Shown here one piece after another: positions 24,815 to 33,725 of a stretch of 64,000 bases of DNA. Source of the DNA: Bradyrhizobium sp. PSBB068 (lineage in GTDB: Bacteria > Pseudomonadota > Alphaproteobacteria > Rhizobiales > Xanthobacteraceae); the NCBI GenBank assembly GCA_016839165.1, contig CP069300.1, forward strand, positions 4,464,001 to 4,528,000, in the 5' to 3' direction. A model generated the notes under the pieces. The model had not been told where the DNA came from. It did no database searches and saw only the letters and a list, made by a program, of their open reading frames with translations. The first letter of the stretch is position 1. Each line of letters starts with the position of its first letter. The translations under genes and the position numbers were made by a program.

Positions 24815-26374
24815 TTACTTACTCAGCAGCGCCGAAAGCTCAATTCCGTTAACTGCCATGAATTCGACACCAGTGAACTTAGTTGAACCACCAAAGCCAA
24901 CCGCGGCAATGCCAATTACTTGATAGCCGTCATTCAAGACCGGACCACCACTGTTTCCGCCGATAATCTTGGGCGATATCTCCAAATAGGAAACTGCGCT
25001 CTTCACAAACGAGCGAATGAGCTTGCCACGTTCCATACGTATGGGAGTAGCAGCAAAATGGTTTGGGTATCCCCACAGGCTGACATCGGCACCGTTCGCC
25101 AGAGCGACGCCCTTGTATGCCGAGAGCGGGACAACATTCTCCAATTCGACTGGAACATAAAGAATAGCAAGGTCCCGATGCTTATCCTCCGCCCTAACCT
25201 TTAATTTGAAGCGCTTAGTATGATCGGAAGGATGGTAAATGAAAGGATTCTCACCGAGGCAGTGGGCACATGTAACGATACCTACGCCGTCCAGGAAGAA
25301 AGCGGTTCCCTGAGAATCGCCGTCATGCTCGATAACCCATATGGCCTGTGCAGCAATCTCGGACCTGCTAAGCGCAGTTCGAATCTTTCCGTTGGCAGTC
25401 AGCTTATTGAACTCCAGCGCAAGCTTCTTGAATGACTCGTCGGGTCGACCTCGGATCTGTCCAATAAAGCCAATCTTACCACGAACTACCGCCTCGAAGT
25501 CTCGTCCCGCTCCCCCGAATTTTTCGTTGAAGACGCTGCTCGCTTTTACAAGGCCAAATTTCCTCCAAGCGTGAAGCAACGCTCGAGCTTCCCGGATCGC
25601 GCTGCGCCGTACGTTGACGCGCTCATTTACGACAAGGCCCGTAACGACCTGACGACGACCTCGAGTCGACAACCGAACTTTGCGCTCATTGATGACGAAG
25701 CCATTAGCTTCGATTATTTCGCGAAGAGGTCTTGCCAGTTCAGTGATCGGTGTCCCGTCCGAGTTGAGGTTCAGCGCGGCCATCGGCATGAATTGTCGAT
25801 TAGTCGAAAACGTCAAATCATCAGCGTAGCGGGTGTAAATGCACTTGTTAGCAAGAGCATATCGACTCAGCTCTGCGTCCATTTTTGCGCAAATGAGGTT
25901 CGAGAGGATCGGTGAAGTTGGGGCACCCTGGGGAAGAGCATTATCGAGCGTGCAAGCCTTAGCGATCGCCGCCGCGACTTTTGGTGCTATCCCGTAGGGC
26001 TTCTTGGTCAACAAGCCATAGACGCGACCGTAGTTGATAGTATTGAAAAAGTCTTGAAGATCGACGTTCAGTACATGACGCTGACCTACATGGAGCACAG
26101 CATTCCGCTTTATGTCGCGCCCCTTCACAAAGCCGGTAACGCATGGCTTGAAGCGAACAAGCCTCTCGAGTTCACGCACAATGCTTCGCTGGATTATCTT
26201 GAGATTCGTGGCAGGCGCCTTGATAATTCTAGCGCCTCCGCTCCTCTTTTTGATTTGAAACTGCTTGTATTGCGTAGCGAGGTCGCGCTTATAAACGTAG
26301 TATCCAAGCTGCTTCGCGGAACAATCAAGAAGGATCGCTAATGATGTGAGGTCGTAAGCCTTAGAAAGGTCCAT
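24815..26374 (-). CDS. Retron-type reverse transcriptase fused to trypsin-like protease
   Basis: A 519-residue two-domain protein. Residues 1-310 are a retron-type RT: NAVLH at 91-95 (region X, NAxxH), NVDLQDFF with Asp105, QGAPTSP at 149-155, the catalytic YADD at 183-186 and VTG at 244-246 (region Y). Residues 340-519 are a trypsin-like serine protease with His371 (TCAHC), Asp401 (RDLAIL) and Ser475 (GGNSGGP). All catalytic residues are present. Retron RTs make msDNA from a nearby structured RNA; RT-protease fusions are a known retron subgroup, thought to act in phage defence with the protease as effector. GC is lower than the flanks: sampled 60-base rows are 26-29 G+C against 39 in the adjacent amn gene. 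No clear Shine-Dalgarno precedes the ATG. No integrase or transposase adjoins. Confidence 0.95.
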   Translation of the reverse strand: MDLSKAYDLTSLAILLDCSAKQLGYYVYKRDLATQYKQFQIKKRSGGARIIKAPATNLKIIQRSIVRELERLVRFKPCVTGFVKGRDIKRNAVLHVGQRHVLNVDLQDFFNTINYGRVYGLLTKKPYGIAPKVAAAIAKACTLDNALPQGAPTSPILSNLICAKMDAELSRYALANKCIYTRYADDLTFSTNRQFMPMAALNLNSDGTPITELARPLREIIEANGFVINERKVRLSTRGRRQVVTGLVVNERVNVRRSAIREARALLHAWRKFGLVKASSVFNEKFGGAGRDFEAVVRGKIGFIGQIRGRPDESFKKLALEFNKLTANGKIRTALSRSEIAAQAIWVIEHDGDSQGTAFFLDGVGIVTCAHCLGENPFIYHPSDHTKRFKLKVRAEDKHRDLAILYVPVELENVVPLSAYKGVALANGADVSLWGYPNHFAATPIRMERGKLIRSFVKSAVSYLEISPKIIGGNSGGPVLNDGYQVIGIAAVGFGGSTKFTGVEFMAVNGIELSALLSK

Positions 26375-26738
26375 GGCGCTGCTGAAAGAGGGAGATGATG
26401 GACGCGATCGCGAGACTTCTCACTTACCAAACGCATGCGCCACGTGAGCCATTGGGCCGCACGCCGCGCCGCGCTGCTTCTGCAGTAACGTTTTTAGCAA
26501 GGTCGCAGTATCAACGACCAGAACAAATGCCACGATCGCGCCAATTCGCTTTTAACGAGAGTCTGATGGAATAGTCAATCCCAAGCTGCCAAGGCCCCAT
26601 CCAACTCACCCGTTATTCCGGACCGGCTCAACCATTGGATTTGTCGGCTTCAGGCCGTCTGCGAAGTTACGGCACGTTGTAGAGCCGCCTCGTCTTCTAC
26701 GCGCAACTATGCCATCAGGTCACCTGCACCCTGCCGCT
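26375..26738. other. Non-coding 364 bp upstream of the retron RT; possible msr-msd RNA region
   Basis: No gene is seen. In most retrons the ncRNA precedes the RT, so this is the first place to look. There is no unmistakable msr-msd. Small dyads exist: GGTCG/CGACC at 26501-26519, and CTCAC/GTGAG-type arms near 26421-26450 enclosing a CGCATGCG palindrome. On the plus strand TTAGC (26494-26498) sits just before the first dyad, reminiscent of the branching-G region, but this is opposite to the RT strand. No long a1/a2 pair was found by eye. Confidence 0.3.
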
Positions 26739-28235
26739 CTACTGAAACGCGACCTCGGCGAAGCTGCGCAGCTTGCGCGAATGCAGCCGCTCGGATTCCT
26801 GCTGCTTGAGCCGCTCCAGCGCCTTGAGGCCGATCTGGAGATGCTGGCCGACGCGCTGGCGATAGAACTCGCTGGCCATGCCCGCGAGCTTGATCTCGCC
26901 ATGCAGCGGCTTGTCGGAGACGCACAGCAGCGTACCGTAGGGCACCCGGAAGCGATAGCCGTTGGCGGCGATCGTCGCCGATTCCATGTCGAGCGCGATG
27001 GAGCGCGACTGTGACATCCGCCGGATCACCTGCGGTCCGCTGATCTCCCAGTTGCGGTTGTCGACGCTGGCGACCGTGCCCGTCCGCATCAGCCGCTTGA
27101 GCTCGAAACCGGTGAGCCCGGTCACCTCGCCGACCGCCTCCTCGAGCGCGACCTGCATTTCCGCCAATGCGGGGATCGGCACCCAGAGCGGCAGCTCGTG
27201 ATCGAGCACGTGATCCTCGCGGACATAGCCATGAGCCAGCACGTAGTCGCCGAGCCGCTGCGTGTTGCGGAGGCCCGCGCAATGCCCGATCATCAGCCAG
27301 GCATGCGGCCGCAGCACCGCAACGTGATCGGTGATGTTGCGCGCGTTCGACGGACCGATCCCGATATTGATCAGGGTGATGCCGCGATAGCCGGACTCGA
27401 CGAGATGAAACGCCGGCATCTGCGGGGTGCGCTCCGATGCCGCCCCCGTAGTGCCGCCGCCGGCCAGCGCGTTGCGCGTGATCACATTGCCGGGCGCGAC
27501 GAAGGCTTCGATCCCTTCCTCGCCCGCCGCGAGCCGTTGCAGGCTCGATTGCGCGAAGGCGTCGACATAGAACTGGTAGTTGGTGAAGATCACGAAATTC
27601 TGGAAATGCTCGGGGTCGGTGCCGGTGTAGTGGTAGAGCCGGCGCAGCGAGTAATCGACCCGCGCGGCGCGGAACAGGGCCAGCGGCTCGGGCGTCCCCG
27701 GCGTCAGCTCGAACGTGCCGTCGGCGATCGCATCGTCCATCGCCGCGAGATCAGGCGTATCGAAGATGTCGCGCAGCGATCGCGTGAACGCCGAGCTGTC
27801 GGCAACGGTCAGCGCCGCCTCGATATTGATGTCGCGCCGGTAGGCGAAATGAATCGGGATCGGCTCGCCGGACTCGCCGATCTCGACCGCCACGCCATGG
27901 TTCTTGATCAGCAGCCCGATCTGCTCGGTGAGGTAGGTCCGGAAGATGTCCGGCCGCGTGATGCTGGTCTCATGGATGCCGGGCCCCGCGACGAAGCCGT
28001 AGGCAAGCCGCGAATCGAGCCTCGCATGCGACGAGGTCGTGATGCGGACGAAGGGATAATGCGCGCGGACCCGCGTCGTGAAGGGCACGCCGTTGACATA
28101 GGCCTCGAAGCGATTGCGCAGGAAGCCGGTGTTGCGCTCGTAGATCTCTTCGAGACGGGCAACCGCGGCTGCCCCATCGCCGAACGCTTGGGTCGTGATC
28201 GGCGGCGGGGTTTCGATGAGCGGAGCAGGATGCAT
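26739..28235 (-). CDS. amn: AMP nucleosidase
   Basis: A 498-residue AMP nucleosidase, which cleaves AMP to adenine and ribose 5-phosphate. The N-terminal Amn domain (PFTTRVRAHYPFVRITTSSHARLDSRLAYGF) is followed by a purine nucleoside phosphorylase-like domain with LINIGIGPSNARNITDHVAVLRP and ALDMESATIAANGYRF, where the Met-Glu-Ser segment binds ribose. The start at 28235 gives MHPAPLIETPPP; upstream in-frame starts add an unrelated tail. It is transcribed towards the retron island. Confidence 0.94.
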   Translation of the reverse strand: MHPAPLIETPPPITTQAFGDGAAAVARLEEIYERNTGFLRNRFEAYVNGVPFTTRVRAHYPFVRITTSSHARLDSRLAYGFVAGPGIHETSITRPDIFRTYLTEQIGLLIKNHGVAVEIGESGEPIPIHFAYRRDINIEAALTVADSSAFTRSLRDIFDTPDLAAMDDAIADGTFELTPGTPEPLALFRAARVDYSLRRLYHYTGTDPEHFQNFVIFTNYQFYVDAFAQSSLQRLAAGEEGIEAFVAPGNVITRNALAGGGTTGAASERTPQMPAFHLVESGYRGITLINIGIGPSNARNITDHVAVLRPHAWLMIGHCAGLRNTQRLGDYVLAHGYVREDHVLDHELPLWVPIPALAEMQVALEEAVGEVTGLTGFELKRLMRTGTVASVDNRNWEISGPQVIRRMSQSRSIALDMESATIAANGYRFRVPYGTLLCVSDKPLHGEIKLAGMASEFYRQRVGQHLQIGLKALERLKQQESERLHSRKLRSFAEVAFQ

Positions 28236-28467
28236 TGCGTTTTCGACCGGTGATCTGGTCGCCGCAGTATAGCAACAATCGACAGGCCAGTTCCAGCGAC
28301 GCGGAATTTGATGCATGCTATCGGAGGCGATCGAGGCGCGCTTTGGCCTGACCACGCCGATCGATCCGGTCGCTTGGAATTCCACGCTCGACGCGCTGAT
28401 ACGCTGCCGAGGATAGTTGGCCGCGAGCGGACAAGCCAAGGGGCAAGCCCCCTGGCGCAGAATGCGC

Positions 28468-29724
28468 CTACTGGATCCGCGCGAGCACCGCGAGGCGGCG
28501 GATGCCCTTGTTGCGGTAGGCGTCGAGGAACGCGTAGTAGTCCTTGAACGAGACGCAACCGTTGGAGTCGCCGTTCGGACCGAGCATGAAGGTGTGCGCG
28601 AGCAGGCCGTCGCGGTTGAAGATCTTGCCCTCGCCGCCGATCGGATTGAGCCGCAGTGCCGGCACGCCGTGGAACAGCGCCTCGCGCGGCTTGAGTTCGT
28701 AAATGTGCGGCGGCGTCACGCCGACCATCTTCAGATGCGAGGATCGGGGATCGTCGAGCCGCGAGCCGAGACCCGAATGCGCCTCGAGGCGCGTGCCGTC
28801 GGGCAGATACACGGTCTTCGCCGAGATGTCGTACACCGCGGTCTGGCGGTCATAGGGCGGCGAGCCGCCGAGCATCGGGTTCTGGTCCAGCGTCGAGGGA
28901 ATGCTGCCGGTGACGTTGGCATCGGCGGAGGCAAACGACAGCAGCCCGCCGCTCGACTCGCGTTTGCCCCACAGCTTCTCGACCATGGTCTGCCGCTCGC
29001 TCGATGCGATCGACATCACCGCGGCCTTGGCGCGCGCGGCCATGTCGCGGACGCCGCCGGATTTCGCGGCCTGCTTGGCTTCGGCCGGCTTCGCCTCAAC
29101 GCCCTTGGGCTGAACGTTGACGGTGGGATCGTTGAGCGCCACCTGCAGATTGGCGGCGGCTTGCTTCTTGGCGGTCTCGACCGATTTCGGGGCTGGCAGC
29201 GGCTTCGATGTCTCGGCGAGCTCCGCGGTCGCCACCGCCCTCGCCGTCGCAACGACCTTGGGTGCAGCGGCCTGCTTGATCGGGTCGATCTGCGGAGCGG
29301 CGTCAGCCACCACGCTGGATGCGACGCCCTCCGGCGTGGCGGCCGCAAACCGATCGTTAAACATGAGTGACGGGGCCAGGGCTTCCGACGTCGCGACCTC
29401 GGTCTTTGCAACCTCAGTCTTGGCAACCTCAGTCTTTGCGGGCGCCGCCGGTGCCGGCGTCAGGGACGCGAACACCTCGTTAAACGCCGGTGCCGGCCGC
29501 GCGGCAGCGGCGACCGGCCGCTTCACGACAGGCGCATCGAACGACGCATTGCCAACCGACGGATAGACGTTCGCGGCAAAGATGTTGGCGTAGACCGTCC
29601 AGGCGCAGCCAAGCACCAGCCCCGCCACCGCGGCGCTGCCGAGGAAATGCTGAGGGAGGATTTTTTTGGAGGATTTCTTGCGGCTTGGCGCCTCAAGAAC
29701 ATACGCACTCGCACTCGTACCCAT
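28468..29724 (-). CDS. DUF2778 protein with membrane anchor and Ala/Pro-rich linker
   Basis: A 418-residue protein from the ATG at 29724. A basic start (RKKSSKK) is followed by one hydrophobic segment (LGSAAVAGLVLGCAWTVYA), so it is probably anchored with the rest periplasmic. Residues about 55-280 are a low-complexity Ala/Pro/Val linker holding three TEVAK-type repeats. The C-terminal DUF2778 domain has HSGLGSRLDDPRSSH, LRLNPIGG and DSNGCVSF; the His and SNGC-Cys recall L,D-transpeptidase-like enzymes, which relate to type VI effector Tlde1. A cell-wall role is inference. A GTG at 29763 is the alternative start. Confidence 0.85.
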   Translation of the reverse strand: MGTSASAYVLEAPSRKKSSKKILPQHFLGSAAVAGLVLGCAWTVYANIFAANVYPSVGNASFDAPVVKRPVAAAARPAPAFNEVFASLTPAPAAPAKTEVAKTEVAKTEVATSEALAPSLMFNDRFAAATPEGVASSVVADAAPQIDPIKQAAAPKVVATARAVATAELAETSKPLPAPKSVETAKKQAAANLQVALNDPTVNVQPKGVEAKPAEAKQAAKSGGVRDMAARAKAAVMSIASSERQTMVEKLWGKRESSGGLLSFASADANVTGSIPSTLDQNPMLGGSPPYDRQTAVYDISAKTVYLPDGTRLEAHSGLGSRLDDPRSSHLKMVGVTPPHIYELKPREALFHGVPALRLNPIGGEGKIFNRDGLLAHTFMLGPNGDSNGCVSFKDYYAFLDAYRNKGIRRLAVLARIQ

Positions 29725-30053
29725 ACACCCGGCGCTCAAAACAGGTCCACCTTTGTCCCTCACTCGACGCGTGGTCGAACGGAGTTCGGCTCAACGTCGC
29801 GCGGGGGCACAGACGGCCATTAAGGCGCCTTTTAGTTAAATGCGACTTAACCGGATGTGATCCCCTGCAGCGCGGGAAGTGCCTGTGGCGTAGGGCTTTT
29901 TTAAGATGACATTGGACCGCTAAAGCGGCTTTTCTGTCCCATGATGGGACATTTCGGCACCCTGCTCCAGCGCAGCTCAGCGGAATAAATTCAAGAGAGA
30001 ATTTCCTTGCCGATCACCCCGTGAAGACGCGGGGATCGGACAAAAACCATCTC
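29725..30053. other. 329-bp intergenic region without a gene
   Basis: It separates the DUF2778 gene from the glycosyltransferase on the same strand. A CCGCT/AGCGG hairpin followed by CTTTT lies near 29918-29936 on the plus strand, and an upstream promoter for the DUF2778 gene is expected at its left end. No recognised RNA or repeat family is seen. Confidence 0.5.
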
Positions 30054-31556
30054 TCACTGCAGTTCCGGCGGCGGCGAGCGGTCAAAGACCTCGCCCTTGG
30101 CGCCATCAAGCAGATCGAGCGCATAGGTCTCGATCACCAAGGGCCCGCGTAAGCGCTTGACCTCGGCCACCGTTTCGACATGAGCGAAATTGTCGCGCAC
30201 CGAGGCCGGCATCTCCTGCTCGACCTCGTGCACATAGAGCAGCTTGCCGGACAGCTGCGCCGGGCTCGGCTCGCCCATGTTGATCCAGCGAATGCGCTGG
30301 CCCTGCTGGGCGACGCAGGTGCCCTTGGGGAGATAGAAGGCCAGCCAGCCGGTGGTGCCGTAGTCCGGCGCCAGCACGCAGGTCGCGCCCGCCCGCACCC
30401 GCGCCGCCTCGATTTCATCCGCGAGCTCCCGCCAGCCGACGCCGACGCTGCGCACGGTGGCGTCGCGACGGTAACCCGAGAGCATGCCGGTGTTGGCCTG
30501 CACGATCAGCAGCGCGAACAGCACCACGCCGGTGGGCGCAGCCCAGCGACGGCAGAAATCGATCGTGCGCTGCTCGCGCGGCGCCCACTGCACCTGGATC
30601 GCGGCGACCGCGGCCGCTACCGCGAAGGCCGGATAGACCGGCGCGAACCAGTTGGCTTCGACCCGCGCATGCAGCGCGTGCCAGGTGAAGTAGACGACGA
30701 TGGTCCAGAACATGGTGTTGACCAGCACGCGTGCCGGCATCGCGCCGGCGCGGCGCCGGTACAATGCATAGAGGCCCATCACGCCGAGGATGAACACCAG
30801 CGGCGTCGCGAACGCAAACTGCGTCGGGATCAGCTCGGCGATGTAGTTCGGCCGGAAATCCTCGATCCGGGCGCGGCCCATCTGCTTGATGAACGACACC
30901 CATTGATGATCGGCATTCCAGAGGATGACCGGCGCGAACAGGCCGGCCGCGACCAGGCCGCCAAGATAGAGCCAAAGCGAGAGATACCAGCGCCGCAGCT
31001 TCGGCACGACGGCAAGCCAGATCAGGATCGCGGGACCGAAAAACAGCGCGGTGTATTTCGACAGCAGCGCCATGCCGGCGCTGGCGCCGACCGCAAGCCA
31101 CCAGGCGCCGCGGCCGCTCTCCAGCACCTTCGCAAGCGCGTACAGCAGGAAGCTGGACGCAACCAGCAGCGGCGCATCCGGCGTCACGATCAGCGTGCCG
31201 ACGGCGGCCATCAGCGTGACGTTGAGCAGGATCGTCGCGCTCGCAGCGATGCGCTGGCCACCGAACAGGATCGCGGCCGCGCGGTAGATCGCCCAGCTCA
31301 TCGGCAATGCGAGCAGGATCGACACCAGGCGCACGCCGAACGGCGTATCGCCGGCGATCATGGTGCCGAGCCGGATCACCACCGCAACCATCGGCGGATG
31401 GTCGTAATAGCCGCCGGCGAGCAACTTCGACCACATCCAGTAATAGGCTTCGTCGAAGGTCAGCGGCGTCCATGCCGCGGCGGCCAGCCGCAACACCACC
31501 AGCGCGCACACCGCGAGCGCGGTGTTCCGGGCCGGCCGCGCCTCGTTCGCGTTCAT
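30054..31556 (-). CDS. ArnT-like polyprenyl-phosphate-sugar glycosyltransferase (GT39/GT83 type)
   Basis: A 500-residue multi-pass membrane protein of the dolichyl-phosphate-mannose-dependent/ArnT class. The first periplasmic loop TFDEAYYWMWSKLLAGGYYDHPP has the conserved Asp-Glu and is followed by about 10 hydrophobic segments. Such enzymes move a sugar from a polyprenyl phosphate donor to a lipid or protein acceptor on the periplasmic side. The GtrA-fused GT2 gene starts seven bases away in the upstream direction and could make the donor, so the two form a likely pathway. The acceptor is unknown. Confidence 0.9.
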   Translation of the reverse strand: MNANEARPARNTALAVCALVVLRLAAAAWTPLTFDEAYYWMWSKLLAGGYYDHPPMVAVVIRLGTMIAGDTPFGVRLVSILLALPMSWAIYRAAAILFGGQRIAASATILLNVTLMAAVGTLIVTPDAPLLVASSFLLYALAKVLESGRGAWWLAVGASAGMALLSKYTALFFGPAILIWLAVVPKLRRWYLSLWLYLGGLVAAGLFAPVILWNADHQWVSFIKQMGRARIEDFRPNYIAELIPTQFAFATPLVFILGVMGLYALYRRRAGAMPARVLVNTMFWTIVVYFTWHALHARVEANWFAPVYPAFAVAAAVAAIQVQWAPREQRTIDFCRRWAAPTGVVLFALLIVQANTGMLSGYRRDATVRSVGVGWRELADEIEAARVRAGATCVLAPDYGTTGWLAFYLPKGTCVAQQGQRIRWINMGEPSPAQLSGKLLYVHEVEQEMPASVRDNFAHVETVAEVKRLRGPLVIETYALDLLDGAKGEVFDRSPPPELQ

Positions 31557-31563
31557 GCCGCCG

Positions 31564-32697
31564 TCATCGCTTGCGCCAGACGAACAGCCCGGACATCGCG
31601 TAGTTCCACACCACGCCCATCAGCGCGCCGGCCGCGCCCGCAAGCCACCAGATCGGCTCCTGGTCGTAGACCGAGAACGCGACGCCGACATTGGCGAGCA
31701 GGCCGACGCTGCAGACCAGATAGAACAGCAGCAGGCCGCGCAGGATGCCAATACCCTTCAGCCGCTGGTCGCGGTAGGTCAGGAAATTGTTGAGGATGAA
31801 GTTGCTGGTCATCGCCACGATCGCACCGGCGGCCTGGGCCTCCGGGAATGGCGCCTTGAACAGTTCCAGCGCGATGAACAGCACCGTGAGATGCACCAGC
31901 AGGCCGAGCCCGCCGACCGCGGCGAACAGGATGAAGCGCAGCGAGATCAGGTCGTTGGTCAGTTTCGCCAGCACGAGGCCGAGGAAGTCGAGCGCAACCA
32001 TCGAGTCGAGCTTGCTCTCGCCATGCTGGCGGGCGCCGAAAGTGTAGGGAATCTCGACGGTGCGCAGCTTGCCCTCCGCCGTCGCGACGACGTCGAGCAG
32101 GATCTTGAAGCCCTGGGTCGAGAGCTGCGGCGCGAGCTGCTCGAAGCGGTCCCGGCGGATCATGAAGAAGCCGCTCATGGGATCGGCGACCTCGACCTTC
32201 AGCGCGCGGCGCGCGATCTCGGTGGCGAAGGCGCTGGCGCCGGCGCGCTGCTTGTTGAAGCCGTCGGCCTTGTAGCCCTCGATGTAGCGGCTGCCGACCA
32301 CGAGCTCGGCCTCGCCGCTCTGCAGCAGTCCCAGCATCTTCGGGAGCTGGGTCTCGTCATGCTGCAGGTCCGCGTCCATGACGGCGGCGTAAGGCGCGCT
32401 CGATGCCAGGATGCCCTCAATGCAGGCACCCGACAGGCCACGCCGGCCGATTCGGCGGATGCAGCGCACGCGCGAATCCTTCCGCGCCAGCGCGCGCACC
32501 ACGTCCCAGGTTCCGTCAGGCGAATTGTCGTCGACGAAGATGACTTCCCAGGACACGTCCTTCAGGATCGCGTCCAGCCGGCGGTACAACACCGTGACAT
32601 TGTCGCGTTCGTTGAAGGTCGGGACCACCACCGAAAGCTGCGGCAGACTGGCCGCTTGCGACGAGGTTTCGGGGCTGAGCTTGATGGCGTCGTTCAT
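31564..32697 (-). CDS. GT2 polyprenyl-phosphate glycosyltransferase fused to GtrA-like domain
   Basis: A 377-residue protein. The N-terminal GT-A domain has PQLSVVVPTFNERDNV, VDDNSPDGT and MDADLQHDE (the DxD metal site), typical of dolichol-phosphate mannose synthases. Residues about 255-375 form four hydrophobic helices of the GtrA family, thought to flip the lipid-linked sugar. The start at 32697 gives MNDAIKLSPE; upstream frame extension is not homologous-looking. It lies just before the ArnT-like gene, which could use its product. The sugar is undefined. Confidence 0.92.
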   Translation of the reverse strand: MNDAIKLSPETSSQAASLPQLSVVVPTFNERDNVTVLYRRLDAILKDVSWEVIFVDDNSPDGTWDVVRALARKDSRVRCIRRIGRRGLSGACIEGILASSAPYAAVMDADLQHDETQLPKMLGLLQSGEAELVVGSRYIEGYKADGFNKQRAGASAFATEIARRALKVEVADPMSGFFMIRRDRFEQLAPQLSTQGFKILLDVVATAEGKLRTVEIPYTFGARQHGESKLDSMVALDFLGLVLAKLTNDLISLRFILFAAVGGLGLLVHLTVLFIALELFKAPFPEAQAAGAIVAMTSNFILNNFLTYRDQRLKGIGILRGLLLFYLVCSVGLLANVGVAFSVYDQEPIWWLAGAAGALMGVVWNYAMSGLFVWRKR

Positions 32698-32950
32698 GAG
32701 CGCCAGCGTATAGCGGCAGCCTCCCCCGCTGCCAAGGCGGGCCGGCCCAAACGCGGTCTCGGAAAGCGGGAAAACGGGGCAGAATACCCCCGAAAATGCC
32801 AACGACCACGAACAAAGGGGCGCGCGTACATCCGGCGCAGCCGACATTGCCGTGGTCGTCCCAGCGCCGGAGCCCTTAAGCTGCAACGTCGCCGTTATGA
32901 TCCAGATAGGAAGCCCCCATGCGGTTCGCAAGGGGCAGTCTGCACAAAGG

Positions 32951-33160
32951 CTAGTTGTTCGGGACTTCCCGGATCACCGGGCCGCGCGGCGCCGGGGCCG
33001 CCTGCGCAGCCTCCGCGGCGGGAGCCGCCTGCGGCTGCATCGCGGCGGGCTTGGTCGGGTTACGGAGCTGGCTCGGCGACGGCCCGTAGATGAACGCCGC
33101 CGCCAGCGCGATGGCTGCGACCACTGCGCCCAAGAAGCCTGCCGTCGATCGTGAGTTCAT
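32951..33160 (-). CDS. Small single-pass membrane or secreted hypothetical protein
   Basis: A 69-residue protein with one hydrophobic helix near the N-terminus (GFLGAVVAAIALAAAFIY) and a Pro/Ala/Gln-rich tail of about 40 residues. It has a good Shine-Dalgarno (AAGGGGATGACGGG). I do not recognise the family. Low-complexity tails like this are often periplasmic spacers. It lies alone between the GT2 gene and another small secreted protein gene, on the same strand as both. Confidence 0.7.
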   Translation of the reverse strand: MNSRSTAGFLGAVVAAIALAAAFIYGPSPSQLRNPTKPAAMQPQAAPAAEAAQAAPAPRGPVIREVPNN

Positions 33161-33227
33161 CCCGTCATCCCCTTAGCCTGCGCGGATTGATATCAAAAAT
33201 CGGCCGGCCGCAACAGGATTCGGGAAC

Positions 33228-33599
33228 CTATTTCGCCGCTGCCCTGCGCCTGACGAAGGCGATCACGATGTCCTTCTGCGCCAGCTCGATCGCGCGGTTC
33301 GCGGTGGACAGGTTGGCGTCGGCATCCTGCTTCGGAAATTGCAGCGACAGGAAGTCGATCAGCGACACCCGGAAGTTCTGCCGCTCCGAAGGACAGACAT
33401 TGGCGATCAGCGCAGTGAACTCCTGGTCGGACATCGCCTTGTTGCTGTCGCGGGGATATTCGCGGGCGAGACAATTCCAGTAGGCGTCGCGGCCGGTGAT
33501 CGCGAGCTTGTGCGCATCGTCGACCTCGTCTGCCATTGCAGTAGACGATATGGCCGCGGAAGACGTGATCAAGAGGGCGGCCGCAACCAGCATGCGCAT
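33228..33599 (-). CDS. Secreted hypothetical protein
   Basis: A 123-residue protein starting MRMLVAAALLITSSAAISSTAMADE, a clear signal peptide with probable cleavage after AMA. The mature part has two Cys residues (WNCLARE and ANVCPSE) that may form a disulfide, plus a helical C-terminus. The start at 33599 follows CGGGAGAAC; an upstream in-frame start exists but lacks an SD. The family is unknown to me. It is divergent from the DUF72 gene. Confidence 0.78.
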   Translation of the reverse strand: MRMLVAAALLITSSAAISSTAMADEVDDAHKLAITGRDAYWNCLAREYPRDSNKAMSDQEFTALIANVCPSERQNFRVSLIDFLSLQFPKQDADANLSTANRAIELAQKDIVIAFVRRRAAAK

Positions 33600-33725
33600 T
33601 GTTGTTCTCCCGTTTTTCGGCATCCTAGCCAACGCTTGCGGTCACGATAAGCACTGCCACGCCAATCTGGCAAACTGGCCAATCACGATTATTTTGACTA
33701 CTCTCTATTCCCTTCCCTCCTCACG

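Noticed and set aside
26494..26519. A plus-strand TTAGC plus hairpin as retron msr
   Set aside because: The pattern is similar to known msr starts, but the strand is opposite to the RT and no a1/a2 pair was found. Not listed as a feature of its own.
24242..26738. An integrase, transposase or att site bounding the retron island
   Set aside because: None was seen at either edge. No direct repeats longer than chance were recognised by eye.
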